From Artemisia argyi (Eukaryota > Streptophyta > Magnoliopsida > Asterales > Asteraceae): a DNA stretch of 64,000 nt. Location of the stretch: positions 186,926,749 through 186,990,748 of the forward strand of contig CM060708.1 of the NCBI GenBank assembly GCA_030686995.1, read 5' to 3'. This document shows, one piece after another, positions 31,514 to 43,367 of the stretch. The position numbers and the translations under genes were made by a program. The notes below the pieces were generated by a model. That model had not been told where the DNA came from, did not search any database, and worked only from the letters and a program-made list of their open reading frames with translations. Numbering within the stretch: the stretch's first letter is position 1; the number at the start of each line of letters is the position of its first letter.

Positions 31514-34500
31514 TTAAAGATTAAGCATTCCAATACCTGCTACCAAGTATTGAAATCTACCAACATCAAAAGCTTTTGTAAGAAGATCTGCAAAGTTTTG
31601 TTCTGAAGCAATTTTCATTACTTGAATTAACCTCTTTTCATTGCAATCTCTAATAAAATGATGTCTTATTTCAATGTGTTTTGTTTTAGAATGTTGCACT
31701 GGATTTTTAATAATGCAAATTGTACTACTATTATCAATATGAATAATGGTATGTAAGAAATTGTACCCATAATCAAGAAGTTGGTTTTGAAGCCATAGAA
31801 CTTGACCACAACAATTTGCAGCAGCTACATATTCAGCTTCAGTTGTTGAAGTAGCCACCATTGTCTGCTTCTTACACTGCCATGAGATAAGTCTACACCT
31901 AAGGAATTGACATCCTCCAGTTGTTGACTTTCTGTCCAAGCTAGCACCAGCATAATCACTATCTGAGTATGCTACCAAGTCAAAAGATGACTCCTTAGAA
32001 TACCATAGACCCAACCTAGGTTGACCCTTGAGATATCTAAAAATTCTCTTGACTGTTGTTAAATGAGAAACCTTAGGAGTTACTTGATATCTTGCACAAG
32101 CACAAACAGAGAACATGATATCAGGTCTGGATGATGTGAGATACATCAAAGAACCTATCATAGATCTGTATGTGTGCACATCCACATTAGTTCCTTCTAC
32201 ATCTTTAAGAAGTGGCTTCTCAGGATCAATTGGTGTGCTTGCTGTTTTGGAATCAGCAAATTGAAACTTTCTAAGAATCTCTGCAACATATTTTTCTTGA
32301 CTAATAAAGATTCCTTCTCTTGATTGTTTTACCTGCAGACCCAAAAAGAATGTAAGTTCCCCCATGGAACTCATCTGAAACTTATTGTGCATAAGCTTCT
32401 CAAACTCCAAACACATCTCTTTCCTTGTAGATCCAAAGATGATATCATCCACATACACTTGAACTAGCAAAAGATCCTTCTTATGCTTCATGGTGAAAAG
32501 TGTCTGATCTATCTTGCCTCTTTGAAATCCATTTGAAATTAAGTAGGAAGCCAGTGTTTCATACCAAGCTCTTGGTGCCTGATGTAGACCATATAGAGCT
32601 TTAACAACCTTGTACACTTTGTCTGGATGGTCAGGATCAACAAAACCAGGAGGTTGTGAGACATACACCTCCTCTTCAATAGTACCATATAAGAAAGCAC
32701 TCTTGACATCCATTTGATAAACTGTGAATCCCATAAATGAAGCATAAGCCAGAAAGAGTCTAATGGCTTCAATCCTTACTACTGGAGCAAAAACTTCTTC
32801 ATAGTCTATCCCTTCTTCTTGTGTGTACCCTTGAGCTACTAATCTAGCTTTATTTCTTATCACTATGCCCCTTTCATCCCTTTTATTCCTAAAAACCCAT
32901 CTAGTGCCAATTACCCTTACACCACTTGGTAAATCAACTAGCACCCAAACCTTTTGAATCTTAAACTGAAGAAGCTCCTCTTGCATAGCCTCCAACTAGC
33001 TTGAATTCTCTAGGGATTTATGAATATTCTTTGGTTCATCTTGTGAGAGAAAACATACAAATAAGCAAGAGTTTGAAAACTCATGCTGTTTTGAAGCATA
33101 AAGGGCATCAAGAAGCCCTTGTTGATCTGAAGACATCAATTGTTGTCTTGTCTTCACTCCTGATTGCACATCTCCAATTACATTGTCCAGGGAGTGGACT
33201 TTGTGAATCCTTGAATGTGGAGTAGAAAGAACTTGATAATCAGGTGGAAGGTTGTTGAAATCCACCTCATCTTCTGAGAGATTTGCTTGTGTTTCTTCTG
33301 ATGGTTCATCAGCAGAAACATTTTGCTCATCAGCGGGAACGATTTGCTTATCAGCAGAAACAGCAGTGTTACTTCTGACTTGAAACTCTTGTTCCTTAGC
33401 TCCTTCTTCCTTGTATTCATCTTCAACATCTTCTTTAGAATGACCAGAAGAAGATTCACCATTTATTGAAGTTGAATCCACACTTGTATTTGTCCATATT
33501 GGCATTATCACATAATCTTGATCTGTCTCATTCTCTAATCCTTCTCCATTTGTTGCATCAGCAGTTTGTGAACCTGAAAATTCATTAGTTTCTGCAACAA
33601 AAGGCACATAATTCATTGATTTGGATAGAGATTCAAGATCAAATAGCCATTTGGGACCTTGACCTTCTATATTGGTTTTATTTTCCAAAAACTTCACATG
33701 TAGATTTTCCTCTACTCTTCTAGCTCTCATGTTGTATACTCTGAATGCTTTGCTATTGATAGAATATCCAACTAAGAATCCTTCATCTGCTTTTCCATCA
33801 AACTTTCCAAGATGGTCTAAGGTATTTAGAATTGTCACATGACATCCAAAAGGTCTAAGAAATCCTATCTCAGGAGTTCTACCTCTAAAAAGTTCATATG
33901 ATGTCTTATTGTGAGGTTTTACAACTAAAACTCTATTTTGAACATAGCAAGCAGTGTTGACTGCTTCTGCCCAAAAAGTTATAGGCAACTTAGAGTCAGC
34001 TAACATAGTTCTAGCAGCTGCTATTAGTGTTCTATTTTTCCTTTCAGCAACTCCATTCTGTTGTGGAGTTCTTGCAACACTAAATTCTCTTTTAATACCT
34101 TTTTCTTTGCAGAAATCATCCATAACTCTATTCTTAAATTCTGTCCCATTATCACATCTAATGACTTTTACTCTTTTGCTTACTAGGTTTTCTATCTCTG
34201 TAATGAAAGTCTTAAGGATGCTAGAAGTCTCATCCTAAGTACCTAAAAAGAATACCCATGTAAATCTACTAAAGTCATCAGTAATAACTAGACAATATCT
34301 CTTATGCAACAAACTTCTAATATTTGTAGGACCAAATAAGTCCATATGCAGCATAAACAATGATTGATTGATAGAGTTAAAAATTTTGGGCTTACAAGTG
34401 GCTTTATATTGTTTGCCTTTAAGACAAGCAATGCATGTTTGATCATTTTCAAATCGTTTTTGAGGTAAACCTCTTACCAAACCATTTTTGACAATCTTAT

Positions 34501-35354
34501 TTATGGTTTTGAAGTTAATCTGACCAAGCCTCCTATGCCATTTCATAGATTCATCCAATGTGGCCTTAGCAATAAGACAAGTAAGAGAATCTTTTGGAAC
34601 AATTTTCTTCATATCAACACTGTACATGTTGCCTTTTCTTGGAATTCTAAGAAGTGCTTGACTTTCATCAGGCATCTTAAAATCAGAAGAAAATACAAGA
34701 CATTCAGTGTCAGTAAAGAGAACTTTGTTCTTTTTGTCACACATTTGTGAGACACTAAAAAGATTATACTTAAGCTCTTGCACATAGTACACATCTTCAA
34801 AATCTAGTTTACCGGTTTTAATAGTACCTTTACTAGTAATTTTTCCACCAATTCCTCCTCCAAAGGTAACATAGCCTCCATCTACTAATTGAAAATTTGA
34901 GAGATAAGACTTGTTGCCTGTCATGTGCCTTGAACATCCACTATCTGAGAATCCTTGATCTTCAGTATCTGCTGATGAATGTCCCTGCACATAAATAAAT
35001 GAATTAGTTTTGTTTTGGGATCCAAACCATTTCTGACTTGGATCCGCCTCTTGCATCAATGAAATGTAATCTTTTAAGGATTGTTGATGCAACATTGGAT
35101 TTAAGAATCCAACATGCTGAGGCCTTAACAGCATTTGCCCTGTTTCCCTTAGCAGTGATATGAACTGTTTGGCAATCAGCAGAAACTGATGGCTTTGCAG
35201 TTGTATCCTTTGGTTTCCAAACTTGTTTTTGGACCACTGCTTTTGGTTGAATGGGCCTTTGAACAATATTAGATGCATGTTTGAAAGTTGTTTTTGCACC
35301 CTTAATTGTTGATTTTGGGTAAACAGTCATATATGGTTTTTCAGCAGAAACCAT
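31514..35354 (-). pseudogene. Copia-2 pol: protease, integrase, RT, RNase H, broken
   Basis: Reading leftwards: linker, protease with DSGCSRHMTG, GAG-preINT (WHRRLGQINFKTI), integrase with D (DLFGPTN), D (RCDNGTEF) and E (NGVAERKN). Then RT with [11 protein letters not shown] and [10 protein letters not shown], and RNase H with [19 protein letters not shown] and [11 protein letters not shown]. Catalytic residues of all enzymes are visible. The frame has TAG at 34235-34237 and TAG at 32996-32998 (Trp expected), plus a frameshift near 35010-35050, before the protease. The 493-aa RT/RNase H part (31514-32995) is itself open. The spacer between integrase and RT contains repeated (V/I)(S/P)AD units, translated from the GTTTCTGCTGAT motif. 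Confidence 0.9.
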
Positions 35355-35468
35355 TTTCCTTTCAGCAGGAACAGTTTTTGCTCTATCAGCAGGAACTGCT
35401 TTTGTGACTGTTTTGGGTTTTGATCTTTTAGAATTAGAGTGAAAATGAGATTTAGGTGTTTTACTTTT

Positions 35469-37712
35469 TTAGTTCACTCTATTACTTTCATACCCAGATA
35501 CCCATTGGTTGCAGAAAGCTGCAAGATGGTCAAAACTACCACATGTGTAACAAACTTTGTTATCTCTTTGTTGGAGAGACTTGAGGCTATACCAATTCCT
35601 TTGGTTACCTCTAGGCTTGTTTATGGTTCTATATTGTTCACAATATCTAACTGGTTGCCTAACATGTTTTTCATTTGTTTTAGGCCTATCAGTATTGTGT
35701 TTGACTATCTTAGGAACTCTTGTTCTTGCTTTCTTAACCACTTCAGGTTTAGACATAACCTGTTTAAACCTTTTATCATCAGATGTTGAGTCCTCAATGA
35801 TTGGACCATCTGACTTTCTACAAGAACACACCTTGTCCTTAGGAAGTGAAGTTTTACTTAAACTTTCACTTTCTTTCAAAGGTTCATTATCAACTACATT
35901 AGATTTTGGTTGAACACCATATTTTAATTCAGGTAGTTGAAATTCAGGCAATCCTGTGTGTTCTAGGTCAATTCCTGGGGGTGAAGGAATACCTCTGTAT
36001 GGTGGAGGAACAAATTTGTATCCAACACTAGACTTAGCTTTATTAATTACTTGACATTCAATTAAGTTAGTCACACCCTTAGATGCATAATCTAGTGTTT
36101 CTACACTCATTTGAGTATTCTCTTTAGCCTTACTAAGCCTATCTACTTCAGCTTTCAAGTTACAAATGTCATTTTTTTTAAACATTATTTCTCTTTCAAG
36201 AAGAATTTTGACATCAGTAAAGGTAGATTCATTTGTTCAAAAATGTATGACTTGTTCCTCTAGAGTAGCTATACCTCTTTTATGATTTGTTAAGCTATGA
36301 GCTGTATCAATTAATTCTTTCCTTTGATTCTCATAACGTTTGGTTAAGGTTTCTAAACTTTTAAGAGCAGAACAATTATTTGAACAAACTTTATTAGGTT
36401 GTACCTCTGTGGTGAAAGCCATAAGAGCTGTCTGAGGAGAAGTTTCTTCTTCATCAGCAGTAAAGCTCCAATCAAATCCTAATCCATCAATAGCTACCAT
36501 AGCCTTTGGATTGGTTGATTCCCCTGTCTTGGACTTGCTTCCAAAACCAATATTCTTGCTATCTTGCTGCCTTGGCCTTCTACATTCTCTTGAGAAGTGC
36601 CCCAACATATGATAGTTATAGCATTCTATCTTTGACTTGTCAAAACCAGCAGTATCATTGCTACTGATGGTGAGTTTCTTCCCCGTCCTCTGATAGAATT
36701 TCTTAGCCCTCATGCTAAGAAGAGAAATTTGCCATTTTAGGTCCATCTCTTCTAAATCATCATCATTGATTTCTAAGAGATCTTCATGAGTGAGCATGGA
36801 CCCATTATTCTGGCTTGTGAAAAAGGCACAACAAGCCTTTTCATTCAGAATACCAAAGGTACTGCTTGATGAAATAGCAGCACCAGCTCCACTATCAACC
36901 TTTTCATCTTTAACTGGGTTTGAGATACTAGGAGATGACATAAAAGCCATGTTCCCAGTATATGAACTAGAGACACCAGTTTTCTTTACTTCTTGTTCCA
37001 CAATTTTAAAGTTGCTATACAAATCCATAAGATCCATAGTGTCTATGTCTGGTTTATTCTTCCAAACAACAACATGCATAGCCCACTTTTCTGGTAAGCT
37101 TCTCAGAAATTTTGAGTTTAAATCTTCTTGAGGTATATCAACCCCAAGAACAGCAAGTTGACTCACAATTTTCTGTAGCCTTGTAAACATGTGGTCAAGA
37201 GATTCATTCATGGTTGATGAGAAATTTTCAAACTGCTGCTTGAGAAGGGTTTTCTGGGTCTTCTTGGTGGCTTCATTCCCTCCATACCTTGCAACAATTG
37301 CCTCAAATAATGACTTGACATCTTTGAATTTGCTGAAGTTTATAAGTTGATCATTTGGAATGGTCATCATCAGCATACTTCTGGCCTTGAGGTCATTCTT
37401 CTTCTTTATTCTTTCATCAGCAGTTGTAGGGATAGTTTGAACAACTGAAATTTCCCTACCTTTAACTGTTGATAAAGTGGTTGTGGGTTTGAAAGAGTTT
37501 CCATCTTCAATGATTTCCTAGAGAGTGTAATCATGCACCTGGAAAAACTGTTCTATTCTTAACCTCCACAATTCAAACTCATTCTGTTTGAGAACTGGCA
37601 ACTTTGCAGCAACATTTGTTTGAATAGATTCTGTATCCATTTCTTCTTCTAAATCAAAAGTATCAACCTGGAAGCTCTGATACCAACTGAGAGGATCACT
37701 TGATTTGATCAC
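35469..37712 (-). pseudogene. Copia-2 gag, broken
   Basis: The N-terminal segment (37518-37712) has ELWRLRIEQFFQVHDYTL and is interrupted by TAG at 37518-37520, where Trp is expected. The capsid part continues in frame to 36240 (FKDVKSLFEAIVARYGG, FLRSLPEKWAMHV), with a CCHC-like finger (CYNYHMLGHFSREC; the second Cys is Tyr, so it is damaged). TGA at 36237-36239 interrupts it. The next part (35469-36185) ends with a second finger (CYTCGSFDHLAAFC) and TAA at 35469-35471. The same frame resumes up to the protease linker. It would encode the particle protein; it is not translatable as one product here. Confidence 0.85.
37674..37685 (-). other. Copia-2 primer-binding site
   Basis: Minus-strand TGGTATCAGAGC, the canonical complement of initiator Met-tRNA, two bases after the 5' LTR. 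Confidence 0.95.
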
Positions 37713-38435
37713 ACACTATGAGGTGTTGGACCTTTGTAATGTGTAAATATGATACTTTGAGTGAATATGATTAAGTATGCGGAATCTACTTAACCACACT
37801 TAGAATATTTTTTGGAAATGGAACTGTGATGCTTGTTTTTATTTAACAAAGAACAATGAAAGTATTTCACCAAACGATTCAATATTATTCAGAATAATAC
37901 GAGTGATCTTCACTATCACTAGGGTTACAAAGACCTTGAATCTTGTGTTTTGTTCTAATGTTTTTCTGTATTTATATGTCTATATCTATTACACTCGTCA
38001 CATGCATATTTATACATATCTAAGATCTTCGTTTTATAGTCCAAGGAAAGATTTTTTACAATCTATATGACTCATCTAATTTACTAGCTTATGACTAAGC
38101 TTCATTCTAGCTGGTTGATGACTTATCATGTCAGTCATTAAGATACAACATGTATCTAGGATTACAACTCACTTGGAGTGTTCAATTTGATGACTACAAC
38201 AAAGATATTTTTCTTATATATGAGTCAGTAGAATAAGTTGTACTTATCTACACAGCTGTTCGTATGAGTCATAGTAGCGTCAGCAGAATCCATCAGCAGA
38301 AACACCTTCAGTAGAAAAATGTTCTTCAGCAGAATCCATTAGTGGAAACGTGCTTTGTGCTTTATCAGCAGAAACATACTTGATGTATTTCCTTAAACCT
38401 TTATGCTGATTCTTCTGATTATTTAATTCCCAACA
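37688..38435 (-). repeat. Copia-2 5' LTR (right copy)
   Basis: 748 bp, plus-strand start TGAGAGGATCACTTG and end TTCCCAACA. It carries TCAGCAGAA motifs at about 38278-38375, in U3 upstream of the TATA box. Confidence 0.95.
38007..38014 (-). promoter_or_regulatory. TATA box of Copia-2 5' LTR
   Basis: Minus-strand TATAAATA; the same element is at 29625-29632 in the other LTR. Confidence 0.65.
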
Positions 38436-38440
38436 CCCTC

Positions 38441-40774
38441 CGCTATTGAACCTTCCGGCTTAGCTTTATTTCGTACATAGTTTTTTAGCCTCTTCATGTA
38501 TCTTTCAAATGGATACATCCACCAAAATGAAACAGGCTGGCCTTCAAGAGCCTCTTCAGGTAAATGCATAACCAAGTGAATCATAATGTCAAAAAAAGCA
38601 GGAGGATATATTTGCTCGAGACTGCACAAAATTTTGATCAACTGGTCTTTAGCTTTCACCATGTCATTCACCATCAAAGTTCGGGCACAAATTTGCCTAA
38701 AGAATGAACAAAGCTCGATTAATGGTGTATAAGTCGGTGCGTCTAGGTATTGCTGAAGTCCATAAGGAAGTAACCGTTGCATCATTATATGACAGTCATG
38801 ATACTTCATGCCCGTTATATTGTTATCATCTTTGATCACTTTCGACTTGAACTTGGATCCAAACCCATCTGGCAGTTTAATTGTTTTGATGTATTGACAG
38901 AACAGTTTTCTTTTATCGGGTGTGAGAGAGTACTTAGATTGAGGCTTCGAGCACTTCCCGTTTTGTTTGTTTCCGAGCCACAACTCCTGTCGAATGCCCA
39001 AAGCTTGCAAGTCTTGTCTTGCCTTAGCGGTGTCTTTAGATTTGTCATTCATTAACAAAGTGTTCAAGATACTCTCCAACACATTTTTTTCGATATGCAT
39101 GACATCTAAATTGTGTTGTAGAGAAAGAGAAGACCAATATGGAAGCTCATAGAAAATAGACCGTTTAGTCCATTTCAGGTCGGATGTAGTATTACGTTTT
39201 ATTTTCCCACCCCCATAATCTGGATGTTTCCCCGGCAAATGTGTGGGCAATATCGCAAGTTGAGCCAAGATATCAGTCGGAGTATATTTTTTAGGAGGAT
39301 CTCTAGTATCAGTTGCACCATTGAATGTATTATGGTCACTCCTCCATTTATGGTTTTTTTTAAGAATCTTCTATGGCCAGCATAAGCTGTTTTGCTTATC
39401 ACACGCGTAGCCGGAGTGTCTGCTTTGCATGTAGGGCATGCATAGTAACCTTGCCCACTCCAACCAGACAAACTACTACGAGCAGGAAAATCATTGATGG
39501 TCCATAAAAGCATCGCTCTCATGTGGAAATATTTTCCTGTAACAGCGTCCAAAGTCAAGACACCTGGTTTTTTCCATAATTCTTGAAGGTCATCAATCAA
39601 AGGCTTTAAGTAAACATCAATGTCCTTCCCCGGTGATTTAGAGCCAGGAATCAACAACGTCAACATCAAAGTAGTCTCTTTCACGCATAACCACGGAGGC
39701 AAGTTGTATGTTGTTAATATAACTGGCCACATGCTGTAAGTCTGACTAAGGTTGCTGAACGGATTGAAACCATCAGCAGCCAACCCTAATCGAACGTTTC
39801 TCGGTTCGTTATCAAAAGCCGAATATTTACCGTTGTCAAACTTCTGCCATGGGTCACCATCAACTGGGTGTTGCATCATACCGTTTACCTTAGACTTTCC
39901 AGTAGCATGCCAAGTCATATGTTTTACGGTGTGAATAGACTTGTACAAATGTTGTAGTCTAGGAATGATAGGAAAGTAATGCAACACCTTGTTAGGAACT
40001 TTCTTCCCCGTTGTGTTCTTGTCTTTCCATCTACTCGTTTTACAGACCGGACAAAACTTCAAATCTTCGGCACCAGTCCCCCAATATAAAAAGCAATCAT
40101 TTTCACAAGTATGTATCGACTCATACCCTAACCCGACCTTTTTAAATATTTTTTTTTATAGCAGAGTATGATGGTGGGAGATTGTAACCTAACCTGGGAG
40201 GAAATACCTCCTGGAGAAATTTTAGCGTATTGTTAAATGAAGTATCACTCCATTTACCGCTGACCTTGAGTTGCGTAAACTTTGACATAAAATCCAAGGT
40301 TGTCATAAAGTCACAACCCGGGTAAAGAGGCTGGGTGGAACTGGCAAGTAACTCTTCATACTCATTATGTACAGGAGGTGTCATTGCCAGAGCCGGCTCG
40401 TTACTTGTCTCGCCAATATTTGGAGGATTTGGTTCATTTTGTTCATTATTTAGAGGAATATCAATAATATCATTAAGGCACGCACGCATGTCACTCATCT
40501 CACATTGTGTTGTGTTATCTTCTATAGGAAGAGGATCCGGTTCACCATGTTCACGCCATTGTGTATAAGTTGAGTCCCACCCATTTTGGCTTATGTGGCT
40601 TTTAAGTATGTCGAGAGATACCCATGGAACATTACAACAAAGACGACATGAACATTTTATGTTTCCGTAACTATTCAATAACGGCTTGCAATGTTCAATG
40701 AATGCGGCAAAACCATCAAAAAACTCTTTTGAAACACGACTGTCTAAACGGGTCCAACTCTTATCAAGTATCAT
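38441..40774 (-). pseudogene. CACTA transposase fragment 1: N-terminus, TNP2 domain, DUF4218 start
   Basis: It begins MILDKSWTRLDSRVSKEFFDG, the transposase-associated domain with a Cys pair (CSCRLCC) and SHISQNGWDSTYTQW. Then comes the TNP2 domain: FCPVCKTSRW, RLGLAADGFNPF, LTLDAVTGKY, YACPTCKADTPA, followed by LPYWSSLSLQHNLDVMHIEKNV. DUF4218 begins with KYHDCHIMMQRLLPYGLQQYL and LEGQPVSFWWMYPFERYM. Two frameshifts lie in homopolymers (plus-strand T9 at 40149-40157 and T8 at 39354-39361), so each could be real decay or an assembly error. The open frame stops at the Copia-2 boundary (38440/38441) and continues at 29300. TNP2-type proteins cut and join the CACTA ends in the nucleus. Confidence 0.88.
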
Positions 40775-41290
40775 AACTGCATATTGTTTTGTTCAACTCT
40801 TAGTTATTACACATTCAAAATATTCGACACATAAACACATATAACCATGGAATTATTACGAGTTGTTTTGTTCACCTAGTGCAACTATGGAAGGCAATCC
40901 TAACCCACTCTTTAAATGATTCATCTCATATATGAATGTGTATAAATGATTTACTATCTGAGAAAATTTCGGCAGCATTTCCCCTCAACTCCCCAAATAT
41001 GTGCATTAAAGACATATTCGTAGGAGTAAAGGAGAAACACTGTCGAAATCATCTCAAATAGTAAATCAATTATACGCATCCATATCCTAAATGAGACAAA
41101 ACATTCAAAAAGCAGTCCCAAACAGAGGACTTTCCGAAATTAATTTCTAATAAATTAATTTCGAACGGGTTTTCTATAGGATGATTAACTTCGACCGGGG
41201 ACTTTCCGAAATTAATCACTAAAATCCTAAAACATACACAAAAGTCTAACAATAGCATATATTTTAAGTTAAACAATTAGAATATAAACA
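40775..41290 (-). other. CACTA region upstream of the transposase ATG
   Basis: AT-rich, no gene seen. It should contain the promoter and leader of the transposase gene. GGACTTTCCGAAATTAAT occurs twice (about 41129 and 41198), a short direct repeat. Confidence 0.5.
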
Positions 41291-41700
41291 GTTGTTTGGT
41301 TTTCGGCTTATGTTTCATAAGCTTATTTTTTGTGACTTATTTTTGAAACTATTTTGTTTATATAAGTTTATCATGTCAAACTTATTTTTTGTGACGTATT
41401 TTTGAAACTATTTTATTTATATAAGTTTATGTAAAAACTATTTTGTTATTTTGAAACTTATTTTTGTGACTTATTTTTGAAGCTATTATGAAACATAAGC
41501 CGAAAACCAAACAATATATCTACGGGCTTATATAACGGGCTTATGGCTTATTTGGTTTTCGGCTTATGTTTCATAAGCTTATTTTTTGTGACTTATTTTG
41601 AAACTATGTAAGTTAAAAAGTTTAAAATAAGCCATAAAAATTAAGCTTATGAAACATAAGCCGAAAACCAAACAAGCCATAAGCCCGTTATATAAGCCGA
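41291..41700. mobile_element. Pair of fold-back MITE-like units
   Basis: Unit A (about 41291-41514) begins GTTTGGTTTTCGGCTTATG and ends with its reverse complement CATAAGCCGAAAACCAAAC. Unit B (about 41523-41700) has longer arms of about 60 bp, containing the same core plus ACGGGCTTATGGCTT, with few mismatches. Both interiors are short AT-rich sequence with repeated TTTTTTGTGACTTATTTTTGA. No coding capacity. Superfamily and target duplications could not be settled. Confidence 0.7.
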
Positions 41701-41954
41701 AACATAATCAATCCGCAAAAATTCTAACGCAAAACATAAGCCATAATATTTTTCAAAACCTTACAATTAACCAATATATTAAAACTAGTATACCATATAT
41801 ACTAACCAAACGCAAACTAACATTTAACCAATACTAACTTCACATTTTTAAAATGAATCTTAGTGTGCAAAGGGATCCTAATTAACCAAACGCAACCAAA
41901 CAAACCAAACAACTAACCAAACGCAATATCTACAACTACTAACTAAACTAATAC

Positions 41955-42160
41955 GGCTGGAAAACTACAACTACTACCAAAGTCCAACATACTGTCTCGG
42001 CTGGAAAACTACAACTACTACCAAAGTCCAACATACCTCCGGCAGTGGTCTCGGGCTCTCAGCTGTGGTCTCGGGCACGGGCTGTGACCTCCGGCTGCAG
42101 TCTCGGACTGCGGTCCCGGGCTCGGGCTACATTAAAACAGAGCACATTTATATCTCAAAA

Positions 42161-42194
<34 letters not shown>

Positions 42195-42310
42195 GTTGTC
42201 GTCGACATGTCGTCGGGATACCAAAAGTTATTAAAAAAAATAAAAAAAGAGACTACATTACCTATGTCTCAGCTCAGCTCTCGCTCTCGGCTCTCGCTAC
42301 TGTCTCGATC
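41955..42310. repeat. Short direct repeats and CTCGG/CTCTCG-rich stretch
   Basis: GGCTGGAAAACTACAACTAC (with its following 17 bp) occurs twice in tandem, at about 41957 and 42000. Next is a GC-rich stretch of GGTCTCGGGCT-like units to about 42130, an A29 run (42164-42192), a GTCGTCGACATGTCGTC palindrome remnant and a second CTCTCG stretch. All lie in the CACTA 5' region. Confidence 0.7.
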
Positions 42311-42540
42311 AGCTCTCAGCTGTATTAAAAAATAATAATAATAATAAAAAAAAAAAGAAAACAAAATTAATACAAAATTAACACTTAAATTAAACAAATT
42401 AATACAAAACAATAACAAAAATAAAAAAAATAAAAAATTAATACAAAACAATACCTGCTTAATGTTCAATAAAGAAAGGGTGGGGAAGAAGGGGAAGAAT
42501 TAAACATGTGAAGGGTTGGGGAAGAATTAAACAATTGAGG

Positions 42541-42720
42541 GTTGGAGGAGGAGGTGCACAGTGGTGCTCGTGTAGTGTCGGAGGTGGAGGAGGAGCTGTG
42601 GTGGTGGAGGGGTAATGTGATGGTGGGCTTTGGTGGTGGAGGGGTAATGTGGTGGTGGAGGAGTGTTGGTTGTGGTGGTAGAGGGGTAATCGCCAGCGAG
42701 GGAGGGGGGGGGGGGGAAGA
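42541..42720. repeat. GGTGGTGGAGGGGTAAT minisatellite
   Basis: Irregular copies of GGTGGTGGAGGGGTAATGTG over about 180 bp, ending in a G run near 42710. A plus-strand frame through it is Gly-rich only because of the repeat. Confidence 0.75.
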
Positions 42721-42797
42721 GTAGATAGAGAGTATTTTTTTTCTAAGTATGTGACAATAATTGAGACCAGATCTAGTTTTGTGTATACTTTTATATT

Positions 42798-42962
42798 CCC
42801 GTCGACATGTCGACGGGAATATAAAGTAATTTTTTATACTATTACCAATCCCGTCGACATGTCGACGGGAGTATTAAATGATTTTGTCGTTTGCGTTTGG
42901 CGGGGTGTATTAAAATTTCACGAAAATTTTGGTGCTTATTTTCCCGTCGACATGTCGACGGG
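42798..42962. repeat. CACTA right subterminal palindromes
   Basis: Three perfect copies of CCCGTCGACATGTCGACGGG at 42798-42817, 42850-42869 and 42943-42962. The same 20-bp palindrome is at 6144-6163 near the other end. This ties both sides to one element although 36 kb separates them. Confidence 0.9.
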
Positions 42963-42980
42963 ATAATAACTTTTATAATA

Positions 42981-43200
42981 AAAAAAATTTATTTATTATA
43001 AATACTTTTATAAAATATTAAAAAATGAGTTTTATAAAATTACTTTAATATAATTAAAAAAATTTATTTATTATAAATACTATTATAAAATATTAAAAAA
43101 TAAGTTTTATAAAATTAATAAACTAAATTTATATAATTAAAAAAATTTATTTATTATAAATACTTTTATAAAATTTAAAAAATATATATATTTAAAATTA
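42981..43200. repeat. AT-rich tandem repeat, about 3 copies of 75-83 bp
   Basis: TTTATTTATTATAAATAC starts near 42988, 43063 and 43146, each followed by T(T/A)TTATAAAATATTAAAAAA-like sequence. Confidence 0.75.
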
Positions 43201-43367
43201 ATTACTTATATTATAATTAAAAAAAATCATTTATTAAAATATAAAATAAATAATAGAGTAAATTACATGGTTGGTCCCTGTGGTTTGTCCTAAATAACAA
43301 GTTTCGTCCCTAGAATTTGAAAGTTGCATGGGCAGTCCCTAAGTGTGTAAACAAATAACACACTTGG

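Larger units (their letters stand above)
29306..38435 (-). mobile_element. Copia-2: Ty1/copia retrotransposon, 9.1 kb
   Basis: Two 748-bp LTRs with TG...CA ends, flanked by CCCTC at 29301-29305 and 38436-38440. A canonical initiator-Met primer site and a purine tract are present. Order on the minus strand: gag, protease, integrase, RT, RNase H, then 1.4 kb of non-coding sequence. I count 11 LTR differences in 748 bp (about 98.5% identity). At a grass substitution rate of 1.3e-8 per site per year this is about 0.6 million years, an assumption rather than a measurement. Five in-frame stops and one frameshift break gag and pol. It sits in the DUF4218 exon of the CACTA transposase; removing it together with one CCCTC restores that frame. 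Confidence 0.93.
5934..43256 (-). mobile_element. CACTA (En/Spm-type) DNA transposon carrying three nested retrotransposons
   Basis: The left terminus starts with CACTAGTACAATCGACG at 5934 and is followed by repeated CGACGACA/GTCGAC motifs, as in CACTA subterminal regions. The minus strand encodes a TNP2-family transposase with four recognisable blocks: transposase-associated domain, TNP2 domain, DUF4218 and DUF4216. A second transposase-like gene follows it near the left end. Similar palindromes recur at 42798-42962, so the right subterminal region has been reached. No TAGTG terminus is visible before 43256, where MULE sequence seems to begin; the true right end probably lies beyond the window. 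The CACTA is the oldest host layer here, interrupted at 7744-19354, 19767-28872 and 29306-38435. Confidence 0.85.

Noticed and set aside
41195..41216. GGGGACTTTCCG resembles an NF-kappaB site
   Set aside because: Plants have no NF-kappaB; the match is part of a local direct repeat and is most likely chance.
42542..42724. Gly/Val-rich plus-strand frame near the CACTA right end
   Set aside because: It is the translation of a GGTGGTGGAGGGG minisatellite; no start context or domain.
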